DNA of 46,078 bases, taken from positions 1 to 46,078 of the forward strand of contig DAIDHN010000031.1 in NCBI GenBank assembly GCA_027459665.1. The letters are read 5' to 3'. The notes under the pieces were generated by a model. That model was not told where the DNA came from, ran no database searches, and was given only the letters and a program-made list of their open reading frames with translations. Below are positions 26,751 through 35,421 of the stretch, piece after piece. The stretch comes from Chthonomonadaceae bacterium (GTDB taxonomy: Bacteria; Armatimonadota; Chthonomonadetes; Chthonomonadales; Chthonomonadaceae). The number at the start of each line of letters is the position of its first letter. The stretch's first letter is position 1. The translations under genes were made by a program, and so were the position numbers.

Positions 26751-26977
26751 CTTTTGCTCCCTCCCTGTAAACATTGACCTAATAATCTACAATTTACAAT
26801 TCGCACATATTTTTACTTTTCCTCCTTTTCTTATATTTTCGTATTTTATCGTTTTTTCCTTTCTTTCTTCTCATTTGCTCTGGTTTTCAAAAAACCCCTG
26901 AGCAACAGAACCTGAAAAACCAGATAATTCTTTACAAACAGCTTCACACTACAGTGAACCAATATGAGGTAGAGTAC
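26751..26977. promoter_or_regulatory. AT-rich divergent intergenic region
   Basis: This 227-bp stretch is far more AT-rich than its surroundings and separates the leftward dehydrogenase pair from the rightward FemAB-like gene. On the minus strand AATTGTA is repeated twice in tandem near 26787-26800. No consensus promoter stands out. It is a plausible regulatory region for the catabolic genes. Confidence 0.35.
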
Positions 26978-27949
26978 ATGGATTTCGCCTTTCCCCATTA
27001 TCAGGCAGAACAAAACCAACTGCAGTTTGAGGTGTATGATCTGGATACGCTTGAGGCATGGGAAGAGGCCCTCGCCCCGTTTCAAATGGAGGCAGACATT
27101 ACCCAGCGCCCCTGCTACCTGGCAGCATGCGAAGCAGGTGGAATGGGCAAAGCCTCTTGTGTTCACATTACACACAACGACCAGGCCATGCTTCTGCCGC
27201 TGCTTTCAGGGGCTGTTCAGGCATATGGCCAGCAGGTATACAGCTTTGGCGGGCCGCTCTGGAAAAACCCCTCCCCCGGTTTTCAGCGGCGAGCCATGGA
27301 GGCGCTCGAAAACAGATGGAGAGTACAGAACATTGTATCTGCTACACTCTTTCTTTTGCCTGAAGAAAGTTTTGCACCTTCCTCTCCTCACTGGGCGGTA
27401 CACTCACTGCTGCCCATAAACATTATGCAGACTGCCGACCTGTCTGAGCCAATGGCAAGAAGCGGCCTAACCGTAGAAAACCTGCCGCTGCTTTCAGAGT
27501 CTCTGCAAAGTTATATTCGACTGAGCCAGATGCGCAACCAGTACTCTTCGATTTCAGAGCCAAACACCGACTTTCTCAACTCGCTGCTTTGGGAAATGGG
27601 CAGTGAGATGACCATTACCACCGTGCGCAGCACGCAGAACAACGTCTGCCTGCAAGCTGCCATCACCCTGTATGGTCATCACTATGCACATTTGATGCTT
27701 GCCCGCCCCGAACTTGCCGATGTAGCAACCAGCCTGCTGCTCAATCATATTGCTCATCAGGCAGCCTGCCGCGGCACAAGCTGCCTGGTTTCAGGTGAAA
27801 CGCCCCCCATGCGCCCCGCCCCCGGTGCAGTGCTGCTGCCTGCCCGCTCTGCAGTGTGCTACCGGCTTGCCTGCTGGAATGCGCAGATGGCTCCTTTTGC
27901 TGTTACGCAAACCGATCTGGAAGCAGAACTGTTTGCCTCTTTCAGATAA
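26978..27949 (+). CDS. FemAB/BioF2-like GNAT-fold protein
   Basis: This 323-residue soluble protein has the layout of FemAB-related acetyltransferases (Acetyltransf_6 type). Strands such as ASCVHITHNDQAMLLPLLSG appear in the first half. A second GNAT-like half contains NNVCLQAAITLYGHHYAHLMLA, then ATSLLLNHIAHQAACRGTSCLVSG. Family members transfer acyl or aminoacyl groups, often to cell-wall or surface polymers; the substrate here is unknown. ATG 26978 follows GAGG by 8 bases. A GTG at 26954 would add eight residues. The assignment rests on pattern only. Confidence 0.5.
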   Translation: MDFAFPHYQAEQNQLQFEVYDLDTLEAWEEALAPFQMEADITQRPCYLAACEAGGMGKASCVHITHNDQAMLLPLLSGAVQAYGQQVYSFGGPLWKNPSPGFQRRAMEALENRWRVQNIVSATLFLLPEESFAPSSPHWAVHSLLPINIMQTADLSEPMARSGLTVENLPLLSESLQSYIRLSQMRNQYSSISEPNTDFLNSLLWEMGSEMTITTVRSTQNNVCLQAAITLYGHHYAHLMLARPELADVATSLLLNHIAHQAACRGTSCLVSGETPPMRPAPGAVLLPARSAVCYRLACWNAQMAPFAVTQTDLEAELFASFR

Positions 27950-28157
27950 GAAAGCTGTATGCACTGCTGCAAAATGCACTGTTTCAACATATGCCGCGGC
28001 CTGCCATTTGCCTATAATGCACAGTACAAACCAGTCAAATTTCTCTGCTGCTTCAAATAAACGGCAGGCGCACAAAACCGATGCCTGTTGGTGGTATGCT
28101 CTGTAACCATAGTAGTGCTGCATGCATTCGTACAGACATGCGAAGGGGCTATCCAGC

Positions 28158-28931
28158 GTGAAGCTGCCGCAACGTGCAAACAAATCGGTTTCAACTATTC
28201 AGCAGGTTTTTGAAAATTGCGTACAGCAGTCAGCAGCCGGAGTGCTGGATATTCTCTACCCCCCGGCCTGCCTGGTATGCAGTGCATGGCTGCAAGCCGG
28301 CTGTTTATGCCAGCAGTGCATTAATACATTCCGTCCCGTTCCCAATCCGCTTTGCAGCTGGTGCGGTTCACCCTGCCCTTCCAGTGATATACTTTGCAGG
28401 CACTGCCGGCAAACAGGCGCGCCCCCTTTTCACTGGTCTGTTGCTGCCGGGGTATATGAAGGCGCGCTCAGACAGAGCATACACTGTTTGAAGTACCGCC
28501 GCAAAACCGCCCTGGCCGCACCGCTGGGCAGGGCCATCTACGATGCGGCAGTACACAGCCCCCTTGCAGAGCAGAATACAGACATGGTGGTGCCTCTGCC
28601 GCTTTCTGCCGCCAGGCGCGCGCAGCGGGGCTTTAACCAGGCAGAGCTACTTGCCCTTGCTTTTTGCAAACAGAGCGGCCTGCCCTTATGTACCGGCAGC
28701 CTTGTTAGAAGCGGCAGAGGCCCAAGCCAGACGAAGTTTGGAATTGAACAGAGGCGCAAAAACATACAGGGGCTGTTTATGGTGCGCTGCATTAGCAGGG
28801 TGGAGGGCAAAACCATTCTGCTGATTGATGATGTAATTACCACCACTGCCACCGTGCGCGAGGCTGCCGGGGCGCTCATGGATGCTGGCGCGAAGCGGGT
28901 GCTGGTTGCTGCAGCTGCCAGGGCGGTTTAA
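28158..28931 (+). CDS. comFC: ComFC-like phosphoribosyltransferase-fold protein
   Basis: This 257-residue protein shows the ComFC layout. A four-cysteine zinc module (CLVC, CLCQQC, CSWCGSPC, CRHC) is followed by LKYRRKTALAAPLG, VPLPLSAARRAQRGFNQAELLA, and the PRPP motif ILLIDDVITTTATVREAA near the C-terminus. ComFC proteins act in DNA uptake or repair in competent bacteria; no other com gene is nearby. GTG 28158 has GAAGGGG 9 bases upstream. An in-frame ATG at 28122 lacks a ribosome-binding site and would add 12 residues. Its stop overlaps the stop of the convergent NlpC gene. Confidence 0.85.
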   Translation: MKLPQRANKSVSTIQQVFENCVQQSAAGVLDILYPPACLVCSAWLQAGCLCQQCINTFRPVPNPLCSWCGSPCPSSDILCRHCRQTGAPPFHWSVAAGVYEGALRQSIHCLKYRRKTALAAPLGRAIYDAAVHSPLAEQNTDMVVPLPLSAARRAQRGFNQAELLALAFCKQSGLPLCTGSLVRSGRGPSQTKFGIEQRRKNIQGLFMVRCISRVEGKTILLIDDVITTTATVREAAGALMDAGAKRVLVAAAARAV

Positions 28932-29842
28932 CGGCGGGCGCACACAAAAATATGCCGCCATTCGGGGTGAGTGAGTATGCTGATTGCCACCCCGTGATGT
29001 GTTACCGAAGAGTGAATAAAATAACCGTTTCCCAGATAAATGCCTGTGTGTTTTATTCGGCTTCCATCGCTGCTCAGCTCGAAATAGAGTCGGTCTCCGC
29101 ACTGAAGCTGATCGACAGGCACAGGCACTCCCACTGCTGCCTGTTCGTTTGCCGTGCGGGGCAGGTTGTACCCCATTGCAGCAAAAACTCGTTTTACAAA
29201 CCCCGAGCAGTCAATTCCCTTGTGAGTATTGCCTCCCCATTCATATGGCACCCCTAAAAAACTGTAGGCAACATTCATCAGTTTTTGTGTATCGCCCTGA
29301 AACAGCGGGGCATCGCCATGCGGAAAGGTATGCCTGCGTTCAGGGTCGTCTGCCAGCGAGGAGACCGCATCTGAGTTGAGCACTGCATCAGAATTCATAT
29401 TCTGCACGGCTTCCTGCGGCATCCAGCCCAGCCGGCCGTCTTCCATCAAAATACCGTCCCAACCGTTTTTTTCCTCCCTCACTGCCACGTAGGTTCCCCC
29501 CTCCACATGGCACATAGTGCGTGAATTCCAGTAGGGAGCCTTGTGAATTACGGTGCTGGTCAGAATACGCCCCAAACTGCCCACAATATCCTGCCGTATT
29601 ACACTGCCCCTTGAAGGAGGCGGACGCCGGGAGGCATTCTTCTCTTTTTGCTGTTCCTGCTGCTGGCGTTTTTGCTGTGCCGCAAGCCTGCGCGCCGCAC
29701 GTGAGGGAGGGAGGGTGAGGGTAATGGTGCTGTCGGCTGATGCATTGGCAGTAAAAAGAGACAAAGCGCACAAAGCCAGCAGACTCCATGCAGGAGCCTG
29801 CTGGCGGCAGATAACTTTGAGGTTAAGCAGCGTGCCCTTCAA
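28928..29842 (-). CDS. secreted NlpC/P60 peptidoglycan hydrolase
   Basis: This 304-residue protein has a signal peptide (hydrophobic core 18-32, likely cleavage after ANASA), a Gln/Lys/Glu-rich linker to about 80, an SH3-like region near 95-150, and an NlpC/P60 domain at the C-terminus. The catalytic Cys212 is in GIDCSGFV, His265 in KHTGIYLG and His277 in YFIHSS. The family cuts peptide stems of peptidoglycan outside the cell. The start is TTG at 29842 with AGGAGG 7 bases upstream. It follows rpsI by 21 bases in the same direction, so it may be read as the tail of the ribosomal-protein operon. Convergent with comFC. Confidence 0.85.
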   Translation of the reverse strand: MKGTLLNLKVICRQQAPAWSLLALCALSLFTANASADSTITLTLPPSRAARRLAAQQKRQQQEQQKEKNASRRPPPSRGSVIRQDIVGSLGRILTSTVIHKAPYWNSRTMCHVEGGTYVAVREEKNGWDGILMEDGRLGWMPQEAVQNMNSDAVLNSDAVSSLADDPERRHTFPHGDAPLFQGDTQKLMNVAYSFLGVPYEWGGNTHKGIDCSGFVKRVFAAMGYNLPRTANEQAAVGVPVPVDQLQCGDRLYFELSSDGSRIKHTGIYLGNGYFIHSSVTHHGVAISILTHPEWRHIFVCARR

Positions 29843-29863
29843 TATGCTGCCTCCTGAAGAAAA

Positions 29864-30259
29864 TCAGCGTTTGCTGAACTGGAAGCCGCGCCTTGCGCGC
29901 TTTCTTCCGTATTTCTTGCGTTCTTTTACACGCGGGTCGCGGGTAAGCATACCAGTTCGGCGCAAGCTGGGGCGCAGTTCGGGGTTTACTTCCAGCAGCG
30001 CTTTGGCAATGCCATGGCGCACAGCTCCTGCCTGCCCGCTCAAACCACCGCCGTGACAATGCGCCACAACATCAAACTGCCCTTCGGTTTCGGTAAGTCG
30101 AAACGGCTGGCTTAGCATGTACGAGAGCACTTCACGGCCAAGATATTTTTCAGCTGGGCGGTCGTTGATGGTAACAGTGCCCGAACCCGGCATCAGCCAG
30201 ACACGCGCCACTGCATTTTTGCGTTTGCCCGTACCATAGTATCTGATAGAAGGAGACAT
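29864..30259 (-). CDS. rpsI: 30S ribosomal protein S9
   Basis: This 131-residue protein has the S9 signature: [21 protein letters not shown] near the start, then [22 protein letters not shown], and the basic C-terminus [22 protein letters not shown], whose tail reaches the P-site tRNA in other bacteria. The ATG follows the rplM stop directly, with AAAGGAGAA inside rplM serving as the ribosome-binding site. The rplM-rpsI pair is the usual S9 arrangement. Confidence 0.97.
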   Translation of the reverse strand: MSPSIRYYGTGKRKNAVARVWLMPGSGTVTINDRPAEKYLGREVLSYMLSQPFRLTETEGQFDVVAHCHGGGLSGQAGAVRHGIAKALLEVNPELRPSLRRTGMLTRDPRVKERKKYGRKRARRGFQFSKR

Positions 30260-30718
30260 TTATTCTTCTCCTTTTCTGGCAGCTCCCATGTAGGGAACCG
30301 GTTTTTGCGCTGCATGAGGATGTGTTGGCCCGCGGTATACTTTCAGCTTCTTAATGATCTGGTCGCCCAGTTTGTTGTGCGGCACCATGCCCCGCACAAC
30401 TCTGCGAATAGCTTCCTCAGGGTCGCGCTCCAGCTCTTTGTTGCGTTGAACAGATTTCAGTGCGCCCGGCCATCCGGTGTGATGATACACTTCTTCAGAC
30501 GGCTTTGCCTTGCCAGTAAGCACAACCTGTTCCGCATTGATGATGATAACGCAGTCGCCTGTATCTACATGCGGTGTAAAAATAGCTTTGTGTTTGCCGC
30601 GTAGAATTTTGGCAGCATCTACTGCCAGTCTACCCAGCGGTCTTTGGGCAGCGTCCATAACGTACCAGACGCGCTGTGCCTCCATATCTTCTTGCCGTGC
30701 AGACACGGTTGTTTTCAT
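30260..30718 (-). CDS. rplM: 50S ribosomal protein L13
   Basis: This 152-residue L13 is identified by VWYVMDAAQRPLGRLAVDAAKILRGKHK, TPHVDTGDCVIIINAEQVVLTGKAKP and MVPHNKLGDQIIKKLKVYRGPTHPHAAQKP. L13 is an early-assembly 50S protein. ATG 30718 with GAGGAG 7 bases upstream was chosen over an ORF start at 30862 that lies inside truA. It is followed directly by rpsI. In the short leader before it, CACGG (30762-30766) and CCGTG (30773-30777) can pair. Confidence 0.97.
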   Translation of the reverse strand: MKTTVSARQEDMEAQRVWYVMDAAQRPLGRLAVDAAKILRGKHKAIFTPHVDTGDCVIIINAEQVVLTGKAKPSEEVYHHTGWPGALKSVQRNKELERDPEEAIRRVVRGMVPHNKLGDQIIKKLKVYRGPTHPHAAQKPVPYMGAARKGEE

Positions 30719-30792
30719 CGGTTTCTCCTCAATAGAAGCGGCCATTGGGGGCCGACAGCCACACGGCGATTTCCGTGCAATTCGTTGTTTTG

Positions 30793-31593
30793 TTACCCGC
30801 CGGTTTTTATTTTGTGCGCCGTTCGCTGCCTGCGCTCGCCATAGCGTACTTTTACCAGGCACAGCCCCTGTGCGGGTGCCGTTGGCCCGGCCAGTCTTCG
30901 GTCTTCAGCATTCAGCACATCCTGTATAGACGCCGGGGTTCGCTTGCCGTTCCCCACTTCCATCAGGGTGCCTGCGATGCAGCGCACCATGCCTTTCAGA
31001 AAGGCGTTTGCTTCAATGCGCACCAAAATCAGCGGTCCAAAAGCCCGCACATTCAGCCGCATCATCTCTCTCCAGGGTGTTTGCCCCGGTTCCAGTTCAT
31101 TGGCAAAGGAGGCGAAGTTTCGCTCTCCCAGCAGGTGCAGTGCAGCATCCTGCATAGCCGATACATCCAGTGTCTTTACTGCCAGTGTGCTGTAGCGCCT
31201 CAGCAGTGCAGATCGTACGGCACTGTTGAGTATCAGATACACATACACTCTTGACGATGCAGAGAAGCGGGCATGAAACCCTTCTGGTGCCTGTTGCACG
31301 CTACGTATTGCCATATCATGCGGAAGGGCACTGTTGAGTGCATGCACCATATTTTCCAGCGGTATTCTTGAACAGCATCTAAAGCTGATCACCTGCCCCA
31401 GTGCATGCACTCCTGCATCCGTGCGTCCGGCCCCTGCTATTCGCAGCGGCTGTCCCATTCTAGTCTGCAGCGCCCGTTCAAGTTCACCCTGAATGGTGCG
31501 GGTATTGTGCTGCCACTGAAACCCGCTGTAATCTGCGCCGTCGTATTCCACCACCGCCCTATAGTTAGTTTCCGGGGCAGTCACGGCATTCAC
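30793..31593 (-). CDS. truA: tRNA pseudouridine(38-40) synthase
   Basis: TruA makes pseudouridine at positions 38-40 of many tRNAs. The 266-residue protein has YDGADYSGFQWQ, then AGRTDAGVHALGQ with the catalytic Asp in GRTDAG, and FLKGMVRCIAGTLMEVGNGKR near the C-terminus. It starts at GTG 31593, ten bases after the rplQ stop, without a clear ribosome-binding site, which suggests coupled translation. The place between rplQ and rplM is standard for many Gram-positive-like operons. Confidence 0.95.
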   Translation of the reverse strand: MNAVTAPETNYRAVVEYDGADYSGFQWQHNTRTIQGELERALQTRMGQPLRIAGAGRTDAGVHALGQVISFRCCSRIPLENMVHALNSALPHDMAIRSVQQAPEGFHARFSASSRVYVYLILNSAVRSALLRRYSTLAVKTLDVSAMQDAALHLLGERNFASFANELEPGQTPWREMMRLNVRAFGPLILVRIEANAFLKGMVRCIAGTLMEVGNGKRTPASIQDVLNAEDRRLAGPTAPAQGLCLVKVRYGERRQRTAHKIKTGG

Positions 31594-31602
31594 ATCATAC
31601 GC

Positions 31603-32142
31603 CTAGCCGCGCTTGCGGCCCAGCCCAAACAGGCCGCGCCTTCCCTGTGTGGTAGGCAAAGCCACATTGGCCTCGGTGGCTGCAACCTCGTCGCCTTCTA
31701 CAAATTCCAGCAGCACCATAGGCGCTGCATCTCCCCGCCGAAAGCCTATGCGCACAATGCGGGTATATCCGCCATTGCGGTTTTGAAAGCCGGGGGCAAT
31801 TTCTTCAAACAGGCGCGGTACTGCGTAGTATGGGTTGCGCGCAATTTTTGCGCCTCCCTTTGGCCCGCGTTTTTCAGGGTCGCGCACAAACTCATCGATA
31901 TTCGAATCGATATAGCGGCGCACCAGCCGGCGCGTATGCAGCTGCATTTCTACAGTGGCGTCTGCGCCTCCCTTTTTAGCAATAGTAACCAGTTTCTCAA
32001 CAATGGGCTGTACTTCCTTGGCACGGGTTTCCGTGGTACGAATGCTTCCGTTGAGAATCATATTGCGTGTAAGGCTTTTCAGCAGCGCGCGGCGCTGGTC
32101 GCTCGGCAGTCCAAATTTTCTCTGTGCCCTGCGATGACGCAT
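31603..32142 (-). CDS. rplQ: 50S ribosomal protein L17, extended form
   Basis: The N-terminal part is plainly L17: MRHRRAQRKFGLPSDQRRALLKSLTRNMILNGSIRTTETRAKEVQPIVEKLVT. At 179 residues it is longer than the common 115-130. An inserted basic segment sits near residues 80-95 (VRDPEKRGPKGGAKIARNPY) and a tail lies after the usual GDAAPMVLLEFV end, rich in Gly and Arg. L17 surrounds the peptide-tunnel exit. It follows rpoA by 11 bases. Confidence 0.95.
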   Translation of the reverse strand: MRHRRAQRKFGLPSDQRRALLKSLTRNMILNGSIRTTETRAKEVQPIVEKLVTIAKKGGADATVEMQLHTRRLVRRYIDSNIDEFVRDPEKRGPKGGAKIARNPYYAVPRLFEEIAPGFQNRNGGYTRIVRIGFRRGDAAPMVLLEFVEGDEVAATEANVALPTTQGRRGLFGLGRKRG

Positions 32143-32153
32143 TTCTTATCCTT

Positions 32154-33206
32154 TCAGTCGTTTTCCTGATCCGATTCGGACTCTTCGCCGCTCAGGTCGA
32201 TAGTAGCACCCCCGCGCAATGTCAGCTGATGAATATTGAGTTTCTCGCGCACTTCTGCAAGAGACTTTCTGCCAAAATTGCGTATCTGCATCAGTTCTGT
32301 TTCTGTGTAGTTTACCAGGTCTGAAATGGTGAGAATGCTCGCCTTTTTGAGGCAGTTGTACGTTCTCACAGAAAAATCCAGTTCTTCTATGCGCATATTT
32401 CGCACATTGGCCGGCAGTTCCACCGGTTCAAAACTGTCTTCATCACTGGAAGTGAGCGTCAGCGGCATAGTGCCGCTGAAGTCTGTAAAGAGCGCCAGTT
32501 CATTGCGCAGTTGTGTTGCTGCCTGCCTGAGCGCTTCATCGGGAGCGATAGAGCCATTGGTCCATATCTCCATTACCAGCCGCTCATGGTTTGTGTCGCC
32601 CTTCACGCGTGTGGCTTCTACTGCATAGTTCACTTTGCGCACTGGTGTAAAGGCAGCTCCTACCGGAATGGTGCCAATCGGCACACGGTCTCTGCCAGGC
32701 AGTCTGTCTGGCAGAACGTATCCCTGGTCTTCCAGCACAGTCATTTCAATAGTCAGGTTTGCGTCTTCATCTGAGATAGTAGCCAGATAAAGTTCAGGGT
32801 TCATGATTTCCACATTAGAGGGGCAGTTTACGTCTGCTGCAGTCACTTTGCCCGCACCATGTTTATCCAGGGTAATGGTAATTCCCTCATATCGGTCTCT
32901 TCTGCTGCCATCAGGATACACCTTTACTGCGAGTTCCTTGAGGTTCAACAGTAGTTCTGTGGTATCTTCTTTCACGCCGGGTATTGTGGAAAACTCGTGC
33001 AGCACCTTGTCTATCTTGACATAGGCGACGGCAGCTCCTCTAATTGAAGAGAGCAGCACTCTTCTAAGCGAGTTTCCCAGCGTAACCCCATATCCTCTAT
33101 CCAGCGGGCGCACGGCAAAGTAGCCATACGTTTTATCGAGTGTGAGCGCCTTGATTTCAGGTCGGTCTTCCTCATCGCGCATCTGGATAACAGAGGTATT
33201 TTCCAT
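32154..33206 (-). CDS. rpoA: DNA-directed RNA polymerase subunit alpha
   Basis: This 350-residue alpha subunit has the dimerisation domain (RGYGVTLGNSLRRVLLSSIRGAA near 38-60) and a C-terminal domain with IEELDFSVRTYNCLKKASILTISDLVNYTETELMQIRNFGRKSL, which contacts UP elements and activators. It ends in an acidic tail. AGGAGAG precedes ATG 33206. The setting rpsK-rpsD-rpoA-rplQ is the standard alpha operon. Confidence 0.98.
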   Translation of the reverse strand: MENTSVIQMRDEEDRPEIKALTLDKTYGYFAVRPLDRGYGVTLGNSLRRVLLSSIRGAAVAYVKIDKVLHEFSTIPGVKEDTTELLLNLKELAVKVYPDGSRRDRYEGITITLDKHGAGKVTAADVNCPSNVEIMNPELYLATISDEDANLTIEMTVLEDQGYVLPDRLPGRDRVPIGTIPVGAAFTPVRKVNYAVEATRVKGDTNHERLVMEIWTNGSIAPDEALRQAATQLRNELALFTDFSGTMPLTLTSSDEDSFEPVELPANVRNMRIEELDFSVRTYNCLKKASILTISDLVNYTETELMQIRNFGRKSLAEVREKLNIHQLTLRGGATIDLSGEESESDQEND

Positions 33207-33261
33207 ACATCACTCTCCTTATCAATGCAAAGCACGCTGCCAGGCGGTAGCTAGCTGGCTT

Positions 33262-33927
33262 TCAGCGCGAGTAGAACTCGATGATGAGCTGTTCACGCAC
33301 GTTGGTGTCAATTTGATCGCGGGTTGGCTCGGCAAGAATGCGCCCCTGCATTGCATTTGCGTTGAACTCCATCCACGAGGGCACGCTGCGGCGGCTTCTC
33401 ACTCTGGCTTCCCTAATGCCTCCGTTTTGAGCCATGCTTTCGTGAACGCCTATTACATCGCCAGCTTTCACGATATAGGAAGGGATATTTACGCGATGAC
33501 CATTCACGGTAAAATGCCTGTGAGTAACCATTTGCCTTGCCTGCGCCCTTGAAGCTGCGATACCCATGCGGTAAATCACATTGTCCAGCCTCAGTTCAAG
33601 CAGTCTGAGCAAGTTTTCGCCAGTAACGCCGGGCAGCCGGAGCGCTTCTTCGAGATAATTGTGAAATGGTTTTTCAAGAACGCGGTAAATTCTGCGCAGT
33701 TTCTGTTTTTCACGCAGCTGCTGTCCGTACTCTGTAATTTTTTTCTGCATGGTGCTGTTCTGCTGCCCTGCACCACTGCCCCACCCGGGGGGCTTGTCTC
33801 GCCAGTGAACCTTGCCGTCCTTGCTTTTATCCAGCGTACATTTTGAGTAGCACTTGTCGCCTTTGAGGTAGAGTTTCACTCCCTCTCTTCTGCATTGGCG
33901 GCAGCGCGGATCATGATTATTTGCCAT
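33262..33927 (-). CDS. rpsD: 30S ribosomal protein S4 (zinc-binding form)
   Basis: This 221-residue S4 has the Cys9, Cys12, Cys26 and Cys30 pattern of the zinc form, then LRRIYRVLEKPF and the S4 RNA-binding domain (LLRLLELRLDNVIYRMGIAASRAQARQMVTHRHFTVNGHRV). S4 nucleates 30S assembly and in other bacteria represses its own operon. The best-matching GGGAGC lies about 14 bases before ATG 33927, unusually far. A hairpin (33978-34002) lies upstream, so translational control is plausible. Confidence 0.97.
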   Translation of the reverse strand: MANNHDPRCRQCRREGVKLYLKGDKCYSKCTLDKSKDGKVHWRDKPPGWGSGAGQQNSTMQKKITEYGQQLREKQKLRRIYRVLEKPFHNYLEEALRLPGVTGENLLRLLELRLDNVIYRMGIAASRAQARQMVTHRHFTVNGHRVNIPSYIVKAGDVIGVHESMAQNGGIREARVRSRRSVPSWMEFNANAMQGRILAEPTRDQIDTNVREQLIIEFYSR

Positions 33928-33977
33928 AAGTTGTGTTTAATGCTCCCTGTGGGCAGTAATTTGTTGCCATCAGATAA

Positions 33978-34002
33978 CTGCAGCGGCTTTATTACGCTGC
34001 AG
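33978..34002 (-). promoter_or_regulatory. 8-bp hairpin in the rpsD leader
   Basis: CTGCAGCG (33978-33985) and CGCTGCAG (33995-34002) form a perfect stem with a nine-base loop. It lies about 50 bases before the rpsD ATG, in the 140-bp gap between rpsK and rpsD. A second weak hairpin, GCCCG/CGGGC, lies near 34045-34061. An S4 autoregulatory role is inference. Confidence 0.4.
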
Positions 34003-34067
34003 GGTGTTTACACAAGACTGCTTGTCCTGCTTCTTCCACCCATGCGCCCGGTTTATGCGGGCAAAAA

Positions 34068-34478
34068 CTAGATGCGGCGGCGCTTGGGCGGCCTGCAGCC
34101 ATTGTGCGGTATAGGGGTTACATCTTTGATAAGTATAACCTCCAGACCAACGCTCTGCAGAGCGCGTATAGCGGTTTCCCGGCCAGAGCCAGGGCCTTTT
34201 ACAAACACCTCCACTCTTCGCAGACCATGCTCCATGGCGGCGCGCGCGGCGCGCTCTGAAGCAACCTGAGCGGCAAACGGCGTGCCCTTGCGAGTACCCT
34301 TGAAGGTGCCGCCAACGCCAGCACTTGCCCAGGAAAGGGTATTGCCCTGCATGTCGGTCATGGTGATGAGTGTGTTATTAAAAGTGGACTGAACGTGTGC
34401 AATGCCCTGCACCACATTCTTTTTTTCACGAGCGCGCGCTCTTGCCTGCGCTGCCCGCGTAGTCTGTTTATTCGCCAT
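34068..34478 (-). CDS. rpsK: 30S ribosomal protein S11
   Basis: This 136-residue S11 is shown by [61 protein letters not shown] and the end [16 protein letters not shown]. It helps form the platform of the 30S subunit. ATG 34478 follows GGAGAG by a few bases. Close to rpsM (9-base gap), as usual. Confidence 0.98.
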   Translation of the reverse strand: MANKQTTRAAQARARAREKKNVVQGIAHVQSTFNNTLITMTDMQGNTLSWASAGVGGTFKGTRKGTPFAAQVASERAARAAMEHGLRRVEVFVKGPGSGRETAIRALQSVGLEVILIKDVTPIPHNGCRPPKRRRI

Positions 34479-34487
34479 GCTGCTCTC

Positions 34488-34865
34488 CTACTTCTTCGCT
34501 TTCTTCTTACCGGCAACTGCGCGCCGCGGCCCCTTGCGGAAACGGGCATTCGTTTTGGTTCGCTGACCGCGCACCGGAAGACCGCGGCGGTGGCGAATGC
34601 CACGGTAGCAGCCAATCTCCATGAGGCGGCGGATACTTAGCTGAAACTCGCGGCGCAAATCGCCTTCTACGCGGTAATCGCGCTCTAGCAGTTCGCGCAC
34701 ACGTGCAGCCTCAGCCTCGGTAAGATCACGCACCCGGGTGGCGGCATCTATACCTGCGCGCGACACAATTTGACGCGCACTGGTCAGGCCGATCCCGTAG
34801 ATGTAGGTGAGAGCGTATTCTATTCGCTTATCGCGTGGCAAATCCACGCCAGCAATACGTGCCAA
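34488..34865 (-). CDS. rpsM: 30S ribosomal protein S13
   Basis: This 125-residue S13 starts [26 protein letters not shown] and includes [25 protein letters not shown]. It contacts the P-site tRNA and the intersubunit bridge. It uses TTG at 34865 as start codon, with AGGAGGAG just upstream. No ATG gives the conserved N-terminus. Downstream of rpmJ. Confidence 0.96.
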   Translation of the reverse strand: MARIAGVDLPRDKRIEYALTYIYGIGLTSARQIVSRAGIDAATRVRDLTEAEAARVRELLERDYRVEGDLRREFQLSIRRLMEIGCYRGIRHRRGLPVRGQRTKTNARFRKGPRRAVAGKKKAKK

Positions 34866-34907
34866 ATCTCCTCCTTCGGTGCAGATGCTCCCTGCAACCT
34901 CAACTTA

Positions 34908-35021
34908 TTAGCCCTGGCGCTGTTTGTGCTTGGGATTTACGCAGATTACGCGCACCACGCCTTCACGGCGTATTACCTTGCACTTATCGCACATTTTTTT
35001 TACTGATGCACGCACTTTCAT
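34908..35021 (-). CDS. rpmJ: 50S ribosomal protein L36 (zinc-binding form)
   Basis: This 37-residue protein reads [21 protein letters not shown] and ends KHKQRQG. Cys11, Cys14, Cys27 and His32 are the zinc ligands of the C+ form. GGAGGG lies 8 bases upstream of ATG 35021. It is in the usual infA-rpmJ-rpsM order. Confidence 0.95.
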   Translation of the reverse strand: MKVRASVKKMCDKCKVIRREGVVRVICVNPKHKQRQG

Positions 35022-35058
35022 GGTGGCACCCTCCTTGCATTCGGACGGAAAACACTCT

Positions 35059-35067
35059 AGTATACCC
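35059..35067 (-). promoter_or_regulatory. GGGTATACT element ahead of rpmJ
   Basis: Minus-strand GGGTATACT, identical to elements ahead of aroF and rimO, ends about 38 bases before the rpmJ ATG, in the short gap after infA. It may give an internal promoter for rpmJ-rpsM-rpsK. No -35 is clear. Confidence 0.35.
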
Positions 35068-35100
35068 TATTTTACTCAAAAACGGGTAGAATTTAGCGCC

Positions 35101-35421
35101 TTATTTGAAGCGGTAGATTATGCGCCCGCGTTCCAAATCGTAAGGGGAGAGTTCTACAAGCACACGGTCGCCCATCAGAATGCGTATATAGTTCTGGCGC
35201 ATCTTGCCGGCTATATGAGCCAGCACAGTGCGTTTTTGTTCGCCTACAGGTATCTCTACGCGAAACATGGCATTAGGAAGCAGGTCGGTTACAACTCCCT
35301 CAATCTGAATTCCCTCTTCCTTTTCCGTCTGCTCTACAGGCGGGCGCACGGGGCGGGGCGTTACCGGCCCTCGGCGCACATTTCCGCCCGGCTTTCCACC
35401 GGGCTTTCTGGGTGCTGGCAT
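35101..35421 (-). CDS. infA: translation initiation factor IF-1 with N-terminal extension
   Basis: The C-terminal 70 residues are IF-1: [20 protein letters not shown], then [44 protein letters not shown]-1 normally has about 72 residues. Here ATG 35421 adds about 35 residues rich in Pro, Arg and Gly. AGGAGG lies about 14 bases before this ATG, longer than usual, and no in-frame ATG, GTG or TTG sits at the core start. So either the extension is real or a non-standard start is used. IF-1 occupies the 30S A site during initiation. Confidence 0.9.
   Translation of the reverse strand: MPAPRKPGGKPGGNVRRGPVTPRPVRPPVEQTEKEEGIQIEGVVTDLLPNAMFRVEIPVGEQKRTVLAHIAGKMRQNYIRILMGDRVLVELSPYDLERGRIIYRFK

Noticed and set aside
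28013-28018. TATAAT before comFC as a promoter
   Set aside because: It lacks both a TG extension at the right place and a -35. It could be chance.
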